A stretch of 64,000 bases of DNA from Vicinamibacterales bacterium (GTDB taxonomy: Bacteria; Acidobacteriota; Vicinamibacteria; Vicinamibacterales; UBA2999). The stretch spans positions 1-64,000 of the forward strand of contig JBAZYO010000005.1 of the NCBI GenBank assembly GCA_041659285.1. Reading direction: 5' to 3'. Each line of letters opens with the position of its first letter. The first letter of the stretch is position 1. The notes under the pieces were generated by a model. That model did no database searches and had not been told where the DNA came from. It saw only the letters and a list, made by a program, of their open reading frames with translations. The translations under genes were made by a program, and so were the position numbers. Positions 1 to 8,333 of this stretch are shown in pieces.

Positions 1-66
1 GTCAGCCAGAACCCGAAAGAGCCCACCGGCGCGAAAAAGGCCTTCGACGACCTGTTCAAGTTCTAG
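1..66 (+). CDS. C-terminal end of an unidentified gene cut by the window edge
   Basis: An open frame runs from base 1 to a TAG at 64-66 and gives a short basic tail ending in DDLFKF. Twenty-one residues are too few to assign a family. Downstream, at 87-115, lies a weak GGAGG-TTT-CCTCC dyad without a T-run, so a terminator here is not convincing. Confidence 0.45.
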   Translation, partial: VSQNPKEPTGAKKAFDDLFKF

Positions 67-139
67 ATCCCGGCCCGCAACACCCTCTCGGCAGGAGGTT
101 TCCTCCCGACCCGCCGGAAACTCCCGGTAGTATTTGTCT

Positions 140-793
140 ATGGGCCTACTCTCCCCGCAAGACGAAGTCGTCCTCAAGCAACACCTCGCCGCCATCACCC
201 AACCGGTCGAGCTGTTGCTGTTCACCCAGGCGTTCGGGGGATCGGAAAGCGGCCCGGTCGCCAAGCAGATCCTCAACGAGATCGCGTCGCTCAACGACAA
301 GATCACGGTGGTCGAAAAGAACTTCGTCCTCGACCTCGACGACAAGGCGAAATACAAAATCGACAAGGCGCCCGCCATCGTCATTCTCGGCGACGGCGTG
401 GACACGCGGATGCGCATGTACGGCGCGCCGACCGGCTACGAGTTCGTGGGGCTGGTCGAGGCGATCATCATTGCCGGCACCGGCAAGATCGACCTCGAGC
501 CCGAGACCATGGCGTGGATCCAGGCGGTCAACACGCCCACGCACATCCAGGTGTTTTCCACACCCACTTGACCGCACTGTCCGAGGGCGGTCGTCCTCGC
601 ACTGAAGATGGCAGCAGCCAACCAGATGATCACGGCGGACGCGGTTGAAGCGACCGAGTTCATGGACCTGAGCCGGAAGTATCGCGTCACCGGCGTCCCC
701 AAGACGATCGTCAACGAGACCATCGAGATTCTCGGCGGCCTGCCGGAGCAGGACTTCGTCCGCGCCGCGCTGGAGCTGCCGGACAGTTTGTAA
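140..793 (+). CDS. Two-domain thioredoxin-fold (glutaredoxin/PDO-like) selenoprotein with a Sec-Pro-His-Cys active site
   Basis: Predicted dithiol/selenol oxidoreductase of the protein disulfide oxidoreductase type, 217 residues, two tandem thioredoxin folds. A TGA at 569-571 interrupts the frame, but the same frame stays open to TAA at 791-793. The residues around it read FSTPT-(TGA)-PHCPRAV, so the TGA replaces the first cysteine of the usual CPHC/CPYC motif and is best read as selenocysteine, residue 144. The second domain continues with the cis-proline segment VTGVPKT. The first domain has a cis-Pro loop (KAPAIV), but its CxxC is degenerate (TQAFGGS), so redox chemistry should rest on the second site. 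ATG at 140 was preferred; a TTG at 134 is also possible and no clear ribosome-binding site decides between them. A calling program would report two fragments, 134-571 and 608-793. The alternative is a nonsense mutation, which is less likely given the exact position and the hairpin that follows. Confidence 0.85.
579..602 (+). promoter_or_regulatory. Candidate bacterial SECIS hairpin after the TGA of the thioredoxin-like gene
   Basis: Just after the TGA at 569-571, CGAGG (582-586) pairs with CCTCG (595-599) around the 8-nt loop GCGGTCGT. After a C-C mismatch, GT pairs with AC. The loop begins with G 18 nt from the T of TGA, in the range described for bacterial SECIS elements recognised by SelB. 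Seen by eye, not folded. Confidence 0.6.
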
Positions 794-832
794 CCACGAA
801 GAGCACGAAGAAGAATCACGAAGCACGCGAAG
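793..832 (+). repeat. Short CACGAAG-type repeat, inverted with respect to 881-919
   Basis: The bases after the stop of the selenoprotein gene repeat a CACGAAG core several times. The complementary version (TTCGTGTCC, TTCGTGGTT) lies about 90 bp downstream inside the signal-peptide coding region of the next gene. Confidence 0.6.
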
Positions 833-853
833 CTAACTTTGGGGGGAGCCGAA

Positions 854-1756
854 ATGGCCTTGAGGTCTTTGAAAAGCGTATTCGTGTCCACCGTGGTTCT
901 CTTCGTGTCCTTCGTGGTTGTTCTTGACGCCTCCGCGCAGGGCAAGAAGGTCTACATCTCCGTGGACATGGAAGGCATCAGCGGTGTCGTCGGCGACGAC
1001 CAGACCAGCGCCGGCGGCGCGGAGTACAACCGCTCGCGCAAGCTGATGTCTGAAGACGCCAACGCCGCCATCCGCGGCGCGTTCGAGGGCGGCGCCACCG
1101 AAGTGGTGGTCAACGACTCGCATGGCAGCCAGCGCAACCTGCTGCCCGAAGACCTCGATCCTCGCGCCCGCCTGATCAGCCACAGCTTCAAGCGCCACGG
1201 CATGGTGGAAGGTCTCGACGAAACGTTCGACGCCGTCATCTTTGTTGGCTACCACGCCAAGGCCGACTCGCCGCGCGGCCTCTTCGCGCACACCGGCTCC
1301 GGCGTCGTGAAAGACGTGCAGGTGAACGGCAAGTCAGCCGGCGAAGGCGGGCTGAACACGCTGATGGCGCAGTGGTACGGCGTGCCCGTGGTGATGATTA
1401 CCGGCGACGACGTGGCGGTGGAGCAGCAGAAGGAGTGGACGCCCGGCATCCGCGGCGTGGTGGTCAAGCGGGCGATCAACATGCGCGCGGTCGAGGGCAA
1501 GTCGCCGGCGGAAGCGCGGCGCGAGATCCAGGCCGCGGCAAAAGACGGCGTGTCGGGTTCCCGCAAGGTGGCGCGCGAACGGCTGGCCACCTACAAGGTG
1601 CGCATGCAGCTCCGCAACTTCACCATTCCGGAAGTCGCCACCGCGTTCCGCGAGATCCAGCTCGTGGCGCCCGACACGGTGGAGTTCACGCGCGAGTCGA
1701 TGCCCGACGCCTACCGCATCATCCGCGTCCTCTACCGCTTCATCAATCCGGACTGA
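854..1756 (+). CDS. DppA-like D-aminopeptidase (peptidase family M55) with signal peptide
   Basis: Zinc peptidase of family M55, whose B. subtilis member DppA cleaves N-terminal D-residues from short peptides. The 300-residue product starts with a Lys/Arg n-region and a Val/Phe-rich hydrophobic stretch ending in ASA (about residues 1-28), so it should be exported. Likely metal ligands are the DxE pair at D38/E40, H90 in NDSHG, H134 in GYHA and E164. The 52-residue D-to-H and 44-residue H-to-H spacings match DppA. ATG at 854 is preferred because GGGGGAG lies 7 nt upstream; a TTG at 839 would remove that site. The hydrophobic part of the signal peptide is encoded by a reverse copy of the CACGAAG repeat. 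The gene converges with the NUDIX gene. Substrate is not deducible, though peptidoglycan-derived D-amino acid peptides are plausible. Confidence 0.85.
   Translation: MALRSLKSVFVSTVVLFVSFVVVLDASAQGKKVYISVDMEGISGVVGDDQTSAGGAEYNRSRKLMSEDANAAIRGAFEGGATEVVVNDSHGSQRNLLPEDLDPRARLISHSFKRHGMVEGLDETFDAVIFVGYHAKADSPRGLFAHTGSGVVKDVQVNGKSAGEGGLNTLMAQWYGVPVVMITGDDVAVEQQKEWTPGIRGVVVKRAINMRAVEGKSPAEARREIQAAAKDGVSGSRKVARERLATYKVRMQLRNFTIPEVATAFREIQLVAPDTVEFTRESMPDAYRIIRVLYRFINPD
881..919 (-). repeat. Reverse copy of the CACGAAG repeat inside the dppA-like signal peptide
   Basis: Read on the minus strand this stretch is a run of CACGAAG-like units matching 793-832. It encodes residues about 10-22 of the exported peptidase, which shows that a repeat copy supplies coding sequence. 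Confidence 0.6.
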
Positions 1757-1783
1757 GCGCGATCACCCGATCGATGGTCCCGG

Positions 1784-2515
1784 TCAGGGTTTGAGCGGCT
1801 GCCAGCGGGCGCCTTCTTCGAGCACGAACCGGGTCTCTTCCGGCACGTCCCAATCGGGAATAGTCGGGAACAGCGGATCGCCCGGCAGCGTCAGCATGGT
1901 CACCGTCTCGTCTTTGACGACGCCCGGCATCACGCGCGCGATCTTCCGCGCCCGCGCCCACGCGAAGACCTCGTCGATCGACGCCAGCTTCTCCAACTGG
2001 CGAATCGTGGTCCACGTCGGCGGCGGCAGCAGCAGCTCGCGCCGCTCGAACTTCGCAATCGCGTGGCGCGGCGACATCCACTCGAGCGCCGTCATCTCGC
2101 TGTTGTCATGGCGCGGGAACTGGCCCTCCGGCATGCGCGCCAGGAAAAAGCGCGTGTCGTAGCGGCGAATCTCGATCTCCGGCGTGACCCAGTGTGCCAG
2201 GGGCGCGAGGTCGGCGGGGCTCACGCTGACGTTGGCCTCCTCCATCAACTCGCGGACGGCGGCCTGCCGGTAGGTGGCTTCCTCCTCGTCGCTGAGGTCC
2301 GCGAACGTGGCCGGCACGAGCGGCGCCCCGGGGGCGGGGCGGTCCGCGTCATCAACGCGCCCGCCCGGAAACACGTAGGAGCCGGCCATGAAGGCGACCT
2401 GGTCGTTGCGGCGGACCAGCAGTAGCTCGAACGGCTCGCCGTCGCGGAGCACGATCACCGTGGAGGCGGGCCGGGCGGGAATTGGCTGTCCTGAAGTCTG
2501 TGCAATCTGTGTCAT
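1784..2515 (-). CDS. NUDIX hydrolase, NUDT19/CoA-diphosphatase-like
   Basis: Predicted nucleoside-diphosphate-linked hydrolase, 243 residues. The Nudix box is split by an insertion: FPGGRVDDAD, then about 25 residues, then AAVRELMEEAN, which keeps the catalytic REUxEE core. This long-spacer arrangement is typical of the NUDT19-like branch that acts on CoA derivatives. An enoyl-CoA hydratase-family gene lies divergently 35 bp away, which fits CoA metabolism, but substrate is inference. The first codons (MTQIAQTSG) are encoded by a dispersed repeat, so a start slightly downstream cannot be excluded. The gene is convergent with the M55 peptidase and its stop is 27 bp from that gene's stop. Confidence 0.82.
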   Translation of the reverse strand: MTQIAQTSGQPIPARPASTVIVLRDGEPFELLLVRRNDQVAFMAGSYVFPGGRVDDADRPAPGAPLVPATFADLSDEEEATYRQAAVRELMEEANVSVSPADLAPLAHWVTPEIEIRRYDTRFFLARMPEGQFPRHDNSEMTALEWMSPRHAIAKFERRELLLPPPTWTTIRQLEKLASIDEVFAWARARKIARVMPGVVKDETVTMLTLPGDPLFPTIPDWDVPEETRFVLEEGARWQPLKP

Positions 2516-2550
2516 CTGCGGCCCTGATGCTCTTAGGATAATCTGCGGCC
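2496..2550. repeat. CGCAGATNAC-type repeat spanning the divergent NUDIX/enoyl-CoA hydratase starts
   Basis: On the minus strand this reads as units such as CCGCAGATTA, GGGCCGCAGATGAC and CACAGATTGC. It is closely related to the 36-bp tandem units inside parA at 47405-47512 (shared AGGGCCGCAGAT and GATGACNCAGAT). It covers the first codons of one gene and the whole 35-bp spacer before the other, leaving little room for ordinary promoters. Confidence 0.6.
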
Positions 2551-3303
2551 ATGATCGAACGGGAGGATCTCGGCGGCATTCGCATCCTGCGCCTGGCGCA
2601 TGGCAAGGTCAGCGCCATGGACATCGAGCTGGGTGAGGCGTTCATCGCCGAGCTCCAGGCCGCCGCCGACCCGTCGGTGCGGGCGATGGTGATCACCGGG
2701 ACCGGCTCGTCGTTTTCCGCCGGCGTTGACCTGTTCCGCCTGGTCAAGGACGGTCCCGCGTACGGCCAGCGCTTTCTTCCCCGGCTCGACACCATGTTGC
2801 GCGACGCGCTGACGTTCCCCAAGCCGCTGGTCGCGGCGGTGAACGGGCACGCCATTGCCGGCGGATGCATCCTGGCGGCGACCTGCGATCGCCGCATCAT
2901 GGCGGATGGCGCCGGCCGCATCGGCATTCCCGAGTTGGCGGTCGGCGTGCCCTTCCCGGCGCTGCCGCTGCAGATCATGGCGGCCCGGGTGCCCGATGGC
3001 GCGCTACGGGATCTGGTGTTCAGCGGCCGGACCGTCCAGGTGGACGAGGCACTGGCGTTGGGATTGATCGACGAGAAGTGCGGTGCCGACGCGTTGCTCG
3101 ACCGCGCGATCGCCGTGGCCACGCGGCTGGCGGCGATCCCGGCGGGCGCGTTCGCGCTCACCAAGGAGGCGTTCACCACGCCGATTCTCGAAGGCACCGC
3201 CCGCCACGCCGGCCTCAACGCCCGCGTCGTGGAGGCGTGGCTGCAGCCGCACACCTACGACACCATCCGCGCGTATCTGGAGCGGACCGTCGGCAAGAAA
3301 TAA
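2551..3303 (+). CDS. Enoyl-CoA hydratase/isomerase family protein
   Basis: Crotonase-fold protein of 250 residues acting on acyl-CoA thioesters. Family marks are the N-terminal strand RILRLAHGKVSAMD, the oxyanion-hole segment GSSFSAGVDL (about residues 51-60), and the second segment NGHAIAGGCILAATCD (about 93-108). The usual hydratase catalytic glutamates are not obvious (the 110s read RRIMADGAGRIGIPEL), so the precise reaction (hydratase, isomerase or thioesterase-like) is unclear. ATG at 2551 follows the repeat-filled spacer and lacks a clear ribosome-binding site. The methyltransferase gene follows 15 bp after the stop and may be co-transcribed. Confidence 0.85.
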   Translation: MIEREDLGGIRILRLAHGKVSAMDIELGEAFIAELQAAADPSVRAMVITGTGSSFSAGVDLFRLVKDGPAYGQRFLPRLDTMLRDALTFPKPLVAAVNGHAIAGGCILAATCDRRIMADGAGRIGIPELAVGVPFPALPLQIMAARVPDGALRDLVFSGRTVQVDEALALGLIDEKCGADALLDRAIAVATRLAAIPAGAFALTKEAFTTPILEGTARHAGLNARVVEAWLQPHTYDTIRAYLERTVGKK

Positions 3304-3318
3304 CGCTACTATTCACCT

Positions 3319-4659
3319 GTGGCGGACGAGCCGGAATCCCCGTTGAAAAGCCGCGCCGAAACCGAGCGCGCGGAAGCCCATCGTCAATACAACGAGGCCT
3401 TCGATCTCGTGGACCGCGCCCGGCAGAAGTCGCCGGAATGGCCCGAGGCGCCGCCGCGCTACGACGAAGAGAAGCTGCACGTCGTCAACACGCAGTGGGA
3501 CATCCTGCCCGACGGCTCGGTCAAGCGGCCTGACGGGCTGAAAGGCCCGATCTTCGACGCCGTGTGGCCGATCCTCGAGCCGATCCTCAGGCAACAACGC
3601 GAGTTCAACTCGAACGTCGTCAATCACCTGAACCGCAACATCGAGGCGCACCGCCAGGCCAACGACGCGATCGCGCAGATCGTCCCCGGCCTGCGCGAGG
3701 GCTTCAACGGGCTGTGCCTGTTCGAGCACCTCACGGTCCACTTCCTGCAGACCATCACGCCGTTCGTGGACACGCGCAATCGCGCGATCGCCGACGCGGT
3801 GGACGAACTGCGGAATGTCGCCGAGGTGGCGCAACGCGCGGCGGCCATGGCGCGGCGCGAGATCGAGCGGCTGGGCAGCAGCGCACCGGCTCCGTCGAAC
3901 CTCTCTGAACCCGTCAGAACCGTTCAGAACCTCTCTGAACCGTCCGTTGACGCCTTCAAATACGTCGGCTTCGAAGATCGCTTCCGCGGCTCCGAGGACG
4001 AGATCCGCTCACGCCTTGCCGACTACGTGCCGTACTTCGCCGGGGCGTCCGACGTGCTCGATGTCGGATGCGGCCGGGGCGAGTTTCTCGATCTGATGAA
4101 GCAGGCCGGCGTGTCGGCGCGGGGCCTCGACCTCAACCCCGAGATGGTGGAAGTCTGCAGGGCGCGTGGGCTCGACGCCACGGCCGGCGACGCGCTCCGT
4201 TACCTGACCGGACTGCCTGACGAATCACTCGGCGGCCTGCTCGCCATCCAGGTGGTGGAGCATCTCGAGCCGGCGTACCTGCAGAAGTTCCTGCAGACGG
4301 CGTTCTACAAGATGCGGCCGGGCGGGATCATGGTGCTCGAGACCATCAATCCGGCGTGCTGGGTGGCGTTCTTCGAGAGCTACATCCGCGACCTCACGCA
4401 CGTGCGCCCGATCCATCCCGAAACGCTGCAGTATCTGCTGCACGCCAGCGGCTTCAGCTCCGCGAACATCGTCTATCGGGCGCCGATCGCGGAAGAGGCG
4501 CGGCTGCAGAAGGTGACGCCGGGCGTCGAGCGGTTTGCGGAGGGCGTGAAGGCGGACCGCGTCGATGAGCTGGTGACGGCCTTCAACCGGAACATGGATC
4601 GGCTGAACAGCCACATGTTTACCTTCCAGGACTACGCCGCGGTCGCCAAGCGTCCGTAA
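3319..4659 (+). CDS. Class I SAM-dependent methyltransferase with long N-terminal region
   Basis: 446 residues, GTG start. Residues about 1-190 form a charged, helical region; a short linker follows (PSNLSEPVRTVQNLSEP), encoded by a repeat. The SAM-binding Rossmann domain begins near 235 with motif I VLDVGCGRGEFLDL, the acidic GLDLNPEMV, and VVEHLEP in place of motif IV. A segment ETINPACWVAFFESY with DLTHVRPIHPETL resembles methyltransferases linked to polysaccharide chain-end modification. The opposite-strand neighbours are glycan membrane proteins, so a role in envelope polysaccharide methylation is plausible but unproven. Convergent with the GT-C gene, 16 bp between stops. Confidence 0.78.
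   Translation: MADEPESPLKSRAETERAEAHRQYNEAFDLVDRARQKSPEWPEAPPRYDEEKLHVVNTQWDILPDGSVKRPDGLKGPIFDAVWPILEPILRQQREFNSNVVNHLNRNIEAHRQANDAIAQIVPGLREGFNGLCLFEHLTVHFLQTITPFVDTRNRAIADAVDELRNVAEVAQRAAAMARREIERLGSSAPAPSNLSEPVRTVQNLSEPSVDAFKYVGFEDRFRGSEDEIRSRLADYVPYFAGASDVLDVGCGRGEFLDLMKQAGVSARGLDLNPEMVEVCRARGLDATAGDALRYLTGLPDESLGGLLAIQVVEHLEPAYLQKFLQTAFYKMRPGGIMVLETINPACWVAFFESYIRDLTHVRPIHPETLQYLLHASGFSSANIVYRAPIAEEARLQKVTPGVERFAEGVKADRVDELVTAFNRNMDRLNSHMFTFQDYAAVAKRP
3897..3942 (+). repeat. GAACCTCTCTGAACC direct repeat in the methyltransferase linker
   Basis: Two copies of GAACCTCTCTGAACC start at 3897 and 3927, with a third related unit (GTCAGAACCGTTCAGAACC) between. The same family occurs at the 3' end of gyrA (31065-31135). 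Here it encodes the linker between the N-terminal region and the catalytic domain. Confidence 0.6.
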
Positions 4660-4675
4660 GCAACTACGAGGGGCC

Positions 4676-6304
4676 CTACTGCCGGCTCAGGGTCATTCGC
4701 TCGATGGTCCGTGTCTGGATGGTCTCGCCACGCAGGAACCGCATGCGATCCGCCGGGTCGAAGATCTTCACCTGAATCGGCTCGGTACGTTCCGCCATCG
4801 GCGGCCAGTCGAGGCGGCCGAGGTCATTCTGCGCCGCGAATCGCTCTCGGAACGACGGGATCTCACCTTCTTCGAGGGCGATTAGCGGATGGTAGCCCCT
4901 CTCACGCAGCTCCTTGACGACCGCATCAAGCCATCGGCGCTCGAGCCACCGGTAGTTCATCGTGAGACGTCCCGAATAGTGCCGGATGCTGCCGGCGTGG
5001 AGGTGGCCGATCAGGACACTGTTGGCCGGAAGGATCGCGGCCACGTATCGACCCACGTCGCGATAGCGGCTCTCGACCAGTTGAAGGCGAAGGGCGCCGC
5101 CGCTGATCGCTTCGCGCATCAGCCAGGCTGACAGCGCCAGGCACAGGATCGCCGCGACCCTGGCCGCGGCCCGCTCGTCTGCCGTCATGCGCCGCACCGC
5201 CTCGACCGCGACCGCGACGGCCAGGACCAGCAAGGCTGGATATGCGGGCAGGAGGAATCGCAGGTAAGTCCAGTCCTCACGGCCGAACGGCGTGTAGAAC
5301 AGGTACGACAGGAAGACCACGGCGATGAACGCGAGCAGCAGCCCGGCATGGGCGGTGGCAACCGGAGGTTGCGTGGCGTGCGAACGCCCGCGACGGGCGA
5401 GCCAGGGCGCGGCCAGCGCCAGCAGGATGAACGGCGACTGGGTCTGAACCAGCCATCGCGGGAACCGATCGAGATTTGGTCCGAGGTGGGCCAGCGAGTA
5501 CAGCGCGCTGAACGGTTCGTAGCCGGAGGCGAGCGGCGAGCCGTACAACCTGCTGTTCAGGAACGCCACCACCACGCAACCCGGCACGGTGGCGGCCGCG
5601 AAACACGCCAACTGGATGGCGGCTCGGCGGCGGTCTCCGTCTCGGCGCGCGAGGCAGACCACAAGGTAGGCGCCAACAACCGCGGCGAGCGGAACGAGGT
5701 TCGGCCGCGTCAGGATGGCGGCCGAGGCCGCCATGCCGGCGCCGAGCGCCGCGGGCCCGCTGTGACGCAACACGAGCACCAGCGTCAGCGTCCACCAGGC
5801 GGCGGCGGGCACGTCGCTCATCGGCTGCACGAGTTGAAACAGGAAGCTCGGGCTGGTGGCGAGCATCACGGCCGCGAGCATGCCAGTCAGCCGCCCGTGA
5901 ACGGCCGTCCCCAGTTTGAAGGTCATCCACACGCAGAGCGCCCCGAACAGCGGCACCACGTAGAAAACCGCCAACGGGCCGGCCACTCGCTGAAACCCGG
6001 CCATCGTCAGCGGCAGACCCACGGGGTAGACCGGCACGAGGGTTCCTCGGGCGGTGCCGGGGCGGTAGCCGGCCGGCGCAAACGACCAGTCCGCGAACGG
6101 CCATGGCAGGCTGCGCACGAATTGCTGCTCGACGTGGAGGGATCCATGGGCAATCAGGTTGGCCTGGCTGACGTACCCGAATGCATCGCCGTCGCCGGCC
6201 GAATAAGTCCCTTTCCAGAGTCCCAACGCGGCGACACCTGTCGCCGCGACGATCACGATCCAGGTGGCCACGGTCGCCGGAACCTGGGTCACGCCCCGGT
6301 CCAC
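4676..6304 (-). CDS. Multi-pass membrane protein, GT-C-type glycosyltransferase-like
   Basis: About 542 residues with a dozen or so hydrophobic helices and a soluble C-terminal tail of roughly 130 residues. After the first helix comes an extracytoplasmic loop GDGDAFGYVSQANLI, with acidic residues where lipid-linked-sugar transferases of the GT-C/ArnT-PMT superfamily carry their catalytic Asp. GTG at 6304 was chosen because GGAGG lies 5 nt upstream and the preceding O-antigen ligase-like gene stops at 6318. A longer frame to 6376 would overlap that gene by nearly 60 bp. Predicted to move sugars from a lipid carrier to an envelope glycan or protein; substrate unknown. Confidence 0.68.
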   Translation of the reverse strand: MDRGVTQVPATVATWIVIVAATGVAALGLWKGTYSAGDGDAFGYVSQANLIAHGSLHVEQQFVRSLPWPFADWSFAPAGYRPGTARGTLVPVYPVGLPLTMAGFQRVAGPLAVFYVVPLFGALCVWMTFKLGTAVHGRLTGMLAAVMLATSPSFLFQLVQPMSDVPAAAWWTLTLVLVLRHSGPAALGAGMAASAAILTRPNLVPLAAVVGAYLVVCLARRDGDRRRAAIQLACFAAATVPGCVVVAFLNSRLYGSPLASGYEPFSALYSLAHLGPNLDRFPRWLVQTQSPFILLALAAPWLARRGRSHATQPPVATAHAGLLLAFIAVVFLSYLFYTPFGREDWTYLRFLLPAYPALLVLAVAVAVEAVRRMTADERAAARVAAILCLALSAWLMREAISGGALRLQLVESRYRDVGRYVAAILPANSVLIGHLHAGSIRHYSGRLTMNYRWLERRWLDAVVKELRERGYHPLIALEEGEIPSFRERFAAQNDLGRLDWPPMAERTEPIQVKIFDPADRMRFLRGETIQTRTIERMTLSRQ

Positions 6305-6317
6305 GCCGCCCTCCACG

Positions 6318-8333
6318 TTATTCCCACACCCAATCGCGGATCGACAGCCCAAGCGTGCGCGGATCGTTCCGGCCAAGATCCTTCGGCCGCCACAAGCGGC
6401 TGATCTCGGTCTCGATCACCATGTGCGTGCGGCCAGGCGTGGCCGGGATGTCCAGGAAGATCGCCGCGCTGCGCTTCAAGTCGGTTTCTTGTACCAGCCG
6501 TGAATCGGCCCACACCCGAACGTGCACCGGGTGCTCGTCGCCGTCGGGATGATCGATCCACGCGACGAACTTCAACACCTTCCCCTGGACCGGATTCACC
6601 GCCAGCGACCGGTAGTCCCGCGAGGTCCGGCGTTCCGGCTTGCCGTCGGCACCGAACTCGACGTTGCCCAGGCCGTACTGATACTCCCATCCGAAGCGCA
6701 TCGAGCGATTTCGCGGCCGCAGGTCGCCGCGCGCGTCGGCAAAGGTGACGGCGGCGTGGAGGATCACGACCACCAGCGCGGCACTCCAGCCAACGGTGGA
6801 CCACGGCGTTGACGGCGATGACGGCACGCCCTTGATGCAGGCGAACCAGAATGCGAACGTCCAGAACGTCAGCACCACCGGCAGGGACTGGCCCGGCATG
6901 CCCAGCAACGAAATGGCGCCGAAGGCGACCAGCGCGCCGCGGAGCACACCGACCGAGAATCGATCGCCGGTGCCGGTGGCTGGCGAGAACAGCGTGAACG
7001 CGAACACCACGCACCACGCGAGCCACGGCAGGCTGCCGAGCAACCCGAGTTCAGCCAGGTGGTGGCGATACCAGCTCTGCGCGTTGTCCGGGACGATGTC
7101 CTTGCCGCTCGCGGCCTTGGCGAAATCGTGCACGAGCGTATGGAAACTGCCGACGCCAACACCGGCAACCGGGTGTTCCTCCAGCATCAGGATGGCGGCG
7201 GGCCCGTAGCCAAATCGGTCCCACAGCAGTTCGCGCGCCGACTGGCTCAGTGAGATCTCGCCAAGTCCGATGTAGCGGAGGCTCCCGCGCCCGACCACGC
7301 TCGTGATGGATGATCCGCGCGCCACCAGCAGCACCACCGCGGCGAGCACGAGCACGCCTGCCACCACCGGCGCCAGCCGCTTGATGGAGGGCCGCGACAC
7401 CGAATCGGCGCGGCGCCAGGTCATCACGCTTCCAAGGACAATCGCCGCAAAGCCGATGCTGATGGCGATCAGCGCGGTGCGCGATCCGGAGGTCAGCACG
7501 CCCATCATCGCCAGCGCGACGCCGCCCACGCCGGCGACAATCGACCATGGTGCCGGCCAACGGCGCGCGAGCACGACCGCCGCCGGGCCCCAGAACGCGG
7601 CGATCATGCCGAAGGTGTTGGCGTCGCCCAGCGTGCCTGAGGCACGGCCCATGTGGGGCCACAAGTGGGGATTGAGGAACCGCAGGTCCACGAAGCCCTG
7701 GTAGCCTCCGACCAGGCACGCCACCGCGATGGCAAGGCCGGCCGGGAGCAGCACCGCCGAGCGAAACGCGTCCAGCCGGACTGCGGGGCCGTTCGCGTAC
7801 CACGCGAACAGCCGATCGAACCACAGTAGCCCGATGTTATGGACCAGCGTCCAGTAGGTCACCGCCGTCACGGCATCCCACGGCGTGATGCCGATGCTGG
7901 TGTTGGCCACGCCTGACAACGGCAGGATGCCCGGGTAGAAGTCCACCTCGCGCAGGAACACGAAAGGCCACGAGGCGGCCACCACCAGCGCCCACGACAC
8001 GAGGGGCCACCGCCACCGCGCCGGCAGGTGCCAGCGCCACGCATCGCGGCCCGACACTGCCAGCCCGAGCAGCGGCAACGACCACAGGATCTCGAAACCG
8101 TAGTTCTCGAACCCGGGCCACACCACGTACGCCGCCGGAGCCAGGTACGACGCCGCGAGCAGGACGGCGGTGGCGGGACCGGGCCGCCAGGCGCCCACGA
8201 TGGCGACGACGACAAACACGGCGGCGGTGGCGACGATGAGTTGCGGATAGATGAGCCGTGTCGACAGGTACAACTGGACGAACGCCGCGGCCAGCGTCGA
8301 GGCGATCACCACGCCCTTGGTGAGCTGATTCAT
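6318..8333 (-). CDS. O-antigen ligase/polymerase (WaaL/Wzy-like) membrane protein
   Basis: 671 residues: about twelve transmembrane helices in the first 500, with a large periplasmic region near residues 330-410 containing RELLWDRFGYGPAAILMLEEHP and GVGVGSFHTLVHDFA, typical of the Wzy_C/O-antigen ligase family. A further soluble C-terminal domain of about 130 residues (from near 530) looks like a beta-rich carbohydrate-binding type region and is not part of the minimal family. Its start overlaps the stop of the upstream rRNA methyltransferase gene by 4 bp (8330-8333), implying translational coupling, and the GT-C gene follows 14 bp after its stop. Expected to join glycan chains to a lipid anchor or to polymerise them. 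Confidence 0.78.
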   Translation of the reverse strand: MNQLTKGVVIASTLAAAFVQLYLSTRLIYPQLIVATAAVFVVVAIVGAWRPGPATAVLLAASYLAPAAYVVWPGFENYGFEILWSLPLLGLAVSGRDAWRWHLPARWRWPLVSWALVVAASWPFVFLREVDFYPGILPLSGVANTSIGITPWDAVTAVTYWTLVHNIGLLWFDRLFAWYANGPAVRLDAFRSAVLLPAGLAIAVACLVGGYQGFVDLRFLNPHLWPHMGRASGTLGDANTFGMIAAFWGPAAVVLARRWPAPWSIVAGVGGVALAMMGVLTSGSRTALIAISIGFAAIVLGSVMTWRRADSVSRPSIKRLAPVVAGVLVLAAVVLLVARGSSITSVVGRGSLRYIGLGEISLSQSARELLWDRFGYGPAAILMLEEHPVAGVGVGSFHTLVHDFAKAASGKDIVPDNAQSWYRHHLAELGLLGSLPWLAWCVVFAFTLFSPATGTGDRFSVGVLRGALVAFGAISLLGMPGQSLPVVLTFWTFAFWFACIKGVPSSPSTPWSTVGWSAALVVVILHAAVTFADARGDLRPRNRSMRFGWEYQYGLGNVEFGADGKPERRTSRDYRSLAVNPVQGKVLKFVAWIDHPDGDEHPVHVRVWADSRLVQETDLKRSAAIFLDIPATPGRTHMVIETEISRLWRPKDLGRNDPRTLGLSIRDWVWE

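Noticed and set aside
134..571. The thioredoxin-like gene as a pseudogene or frameshift
   Set aside because: The two parts are in the same frame, so no frameshift exists, and the only interruption is a TGA precisely at the catalytic Cys with a hairpin after it. Selenocysteine is the simpler reading.
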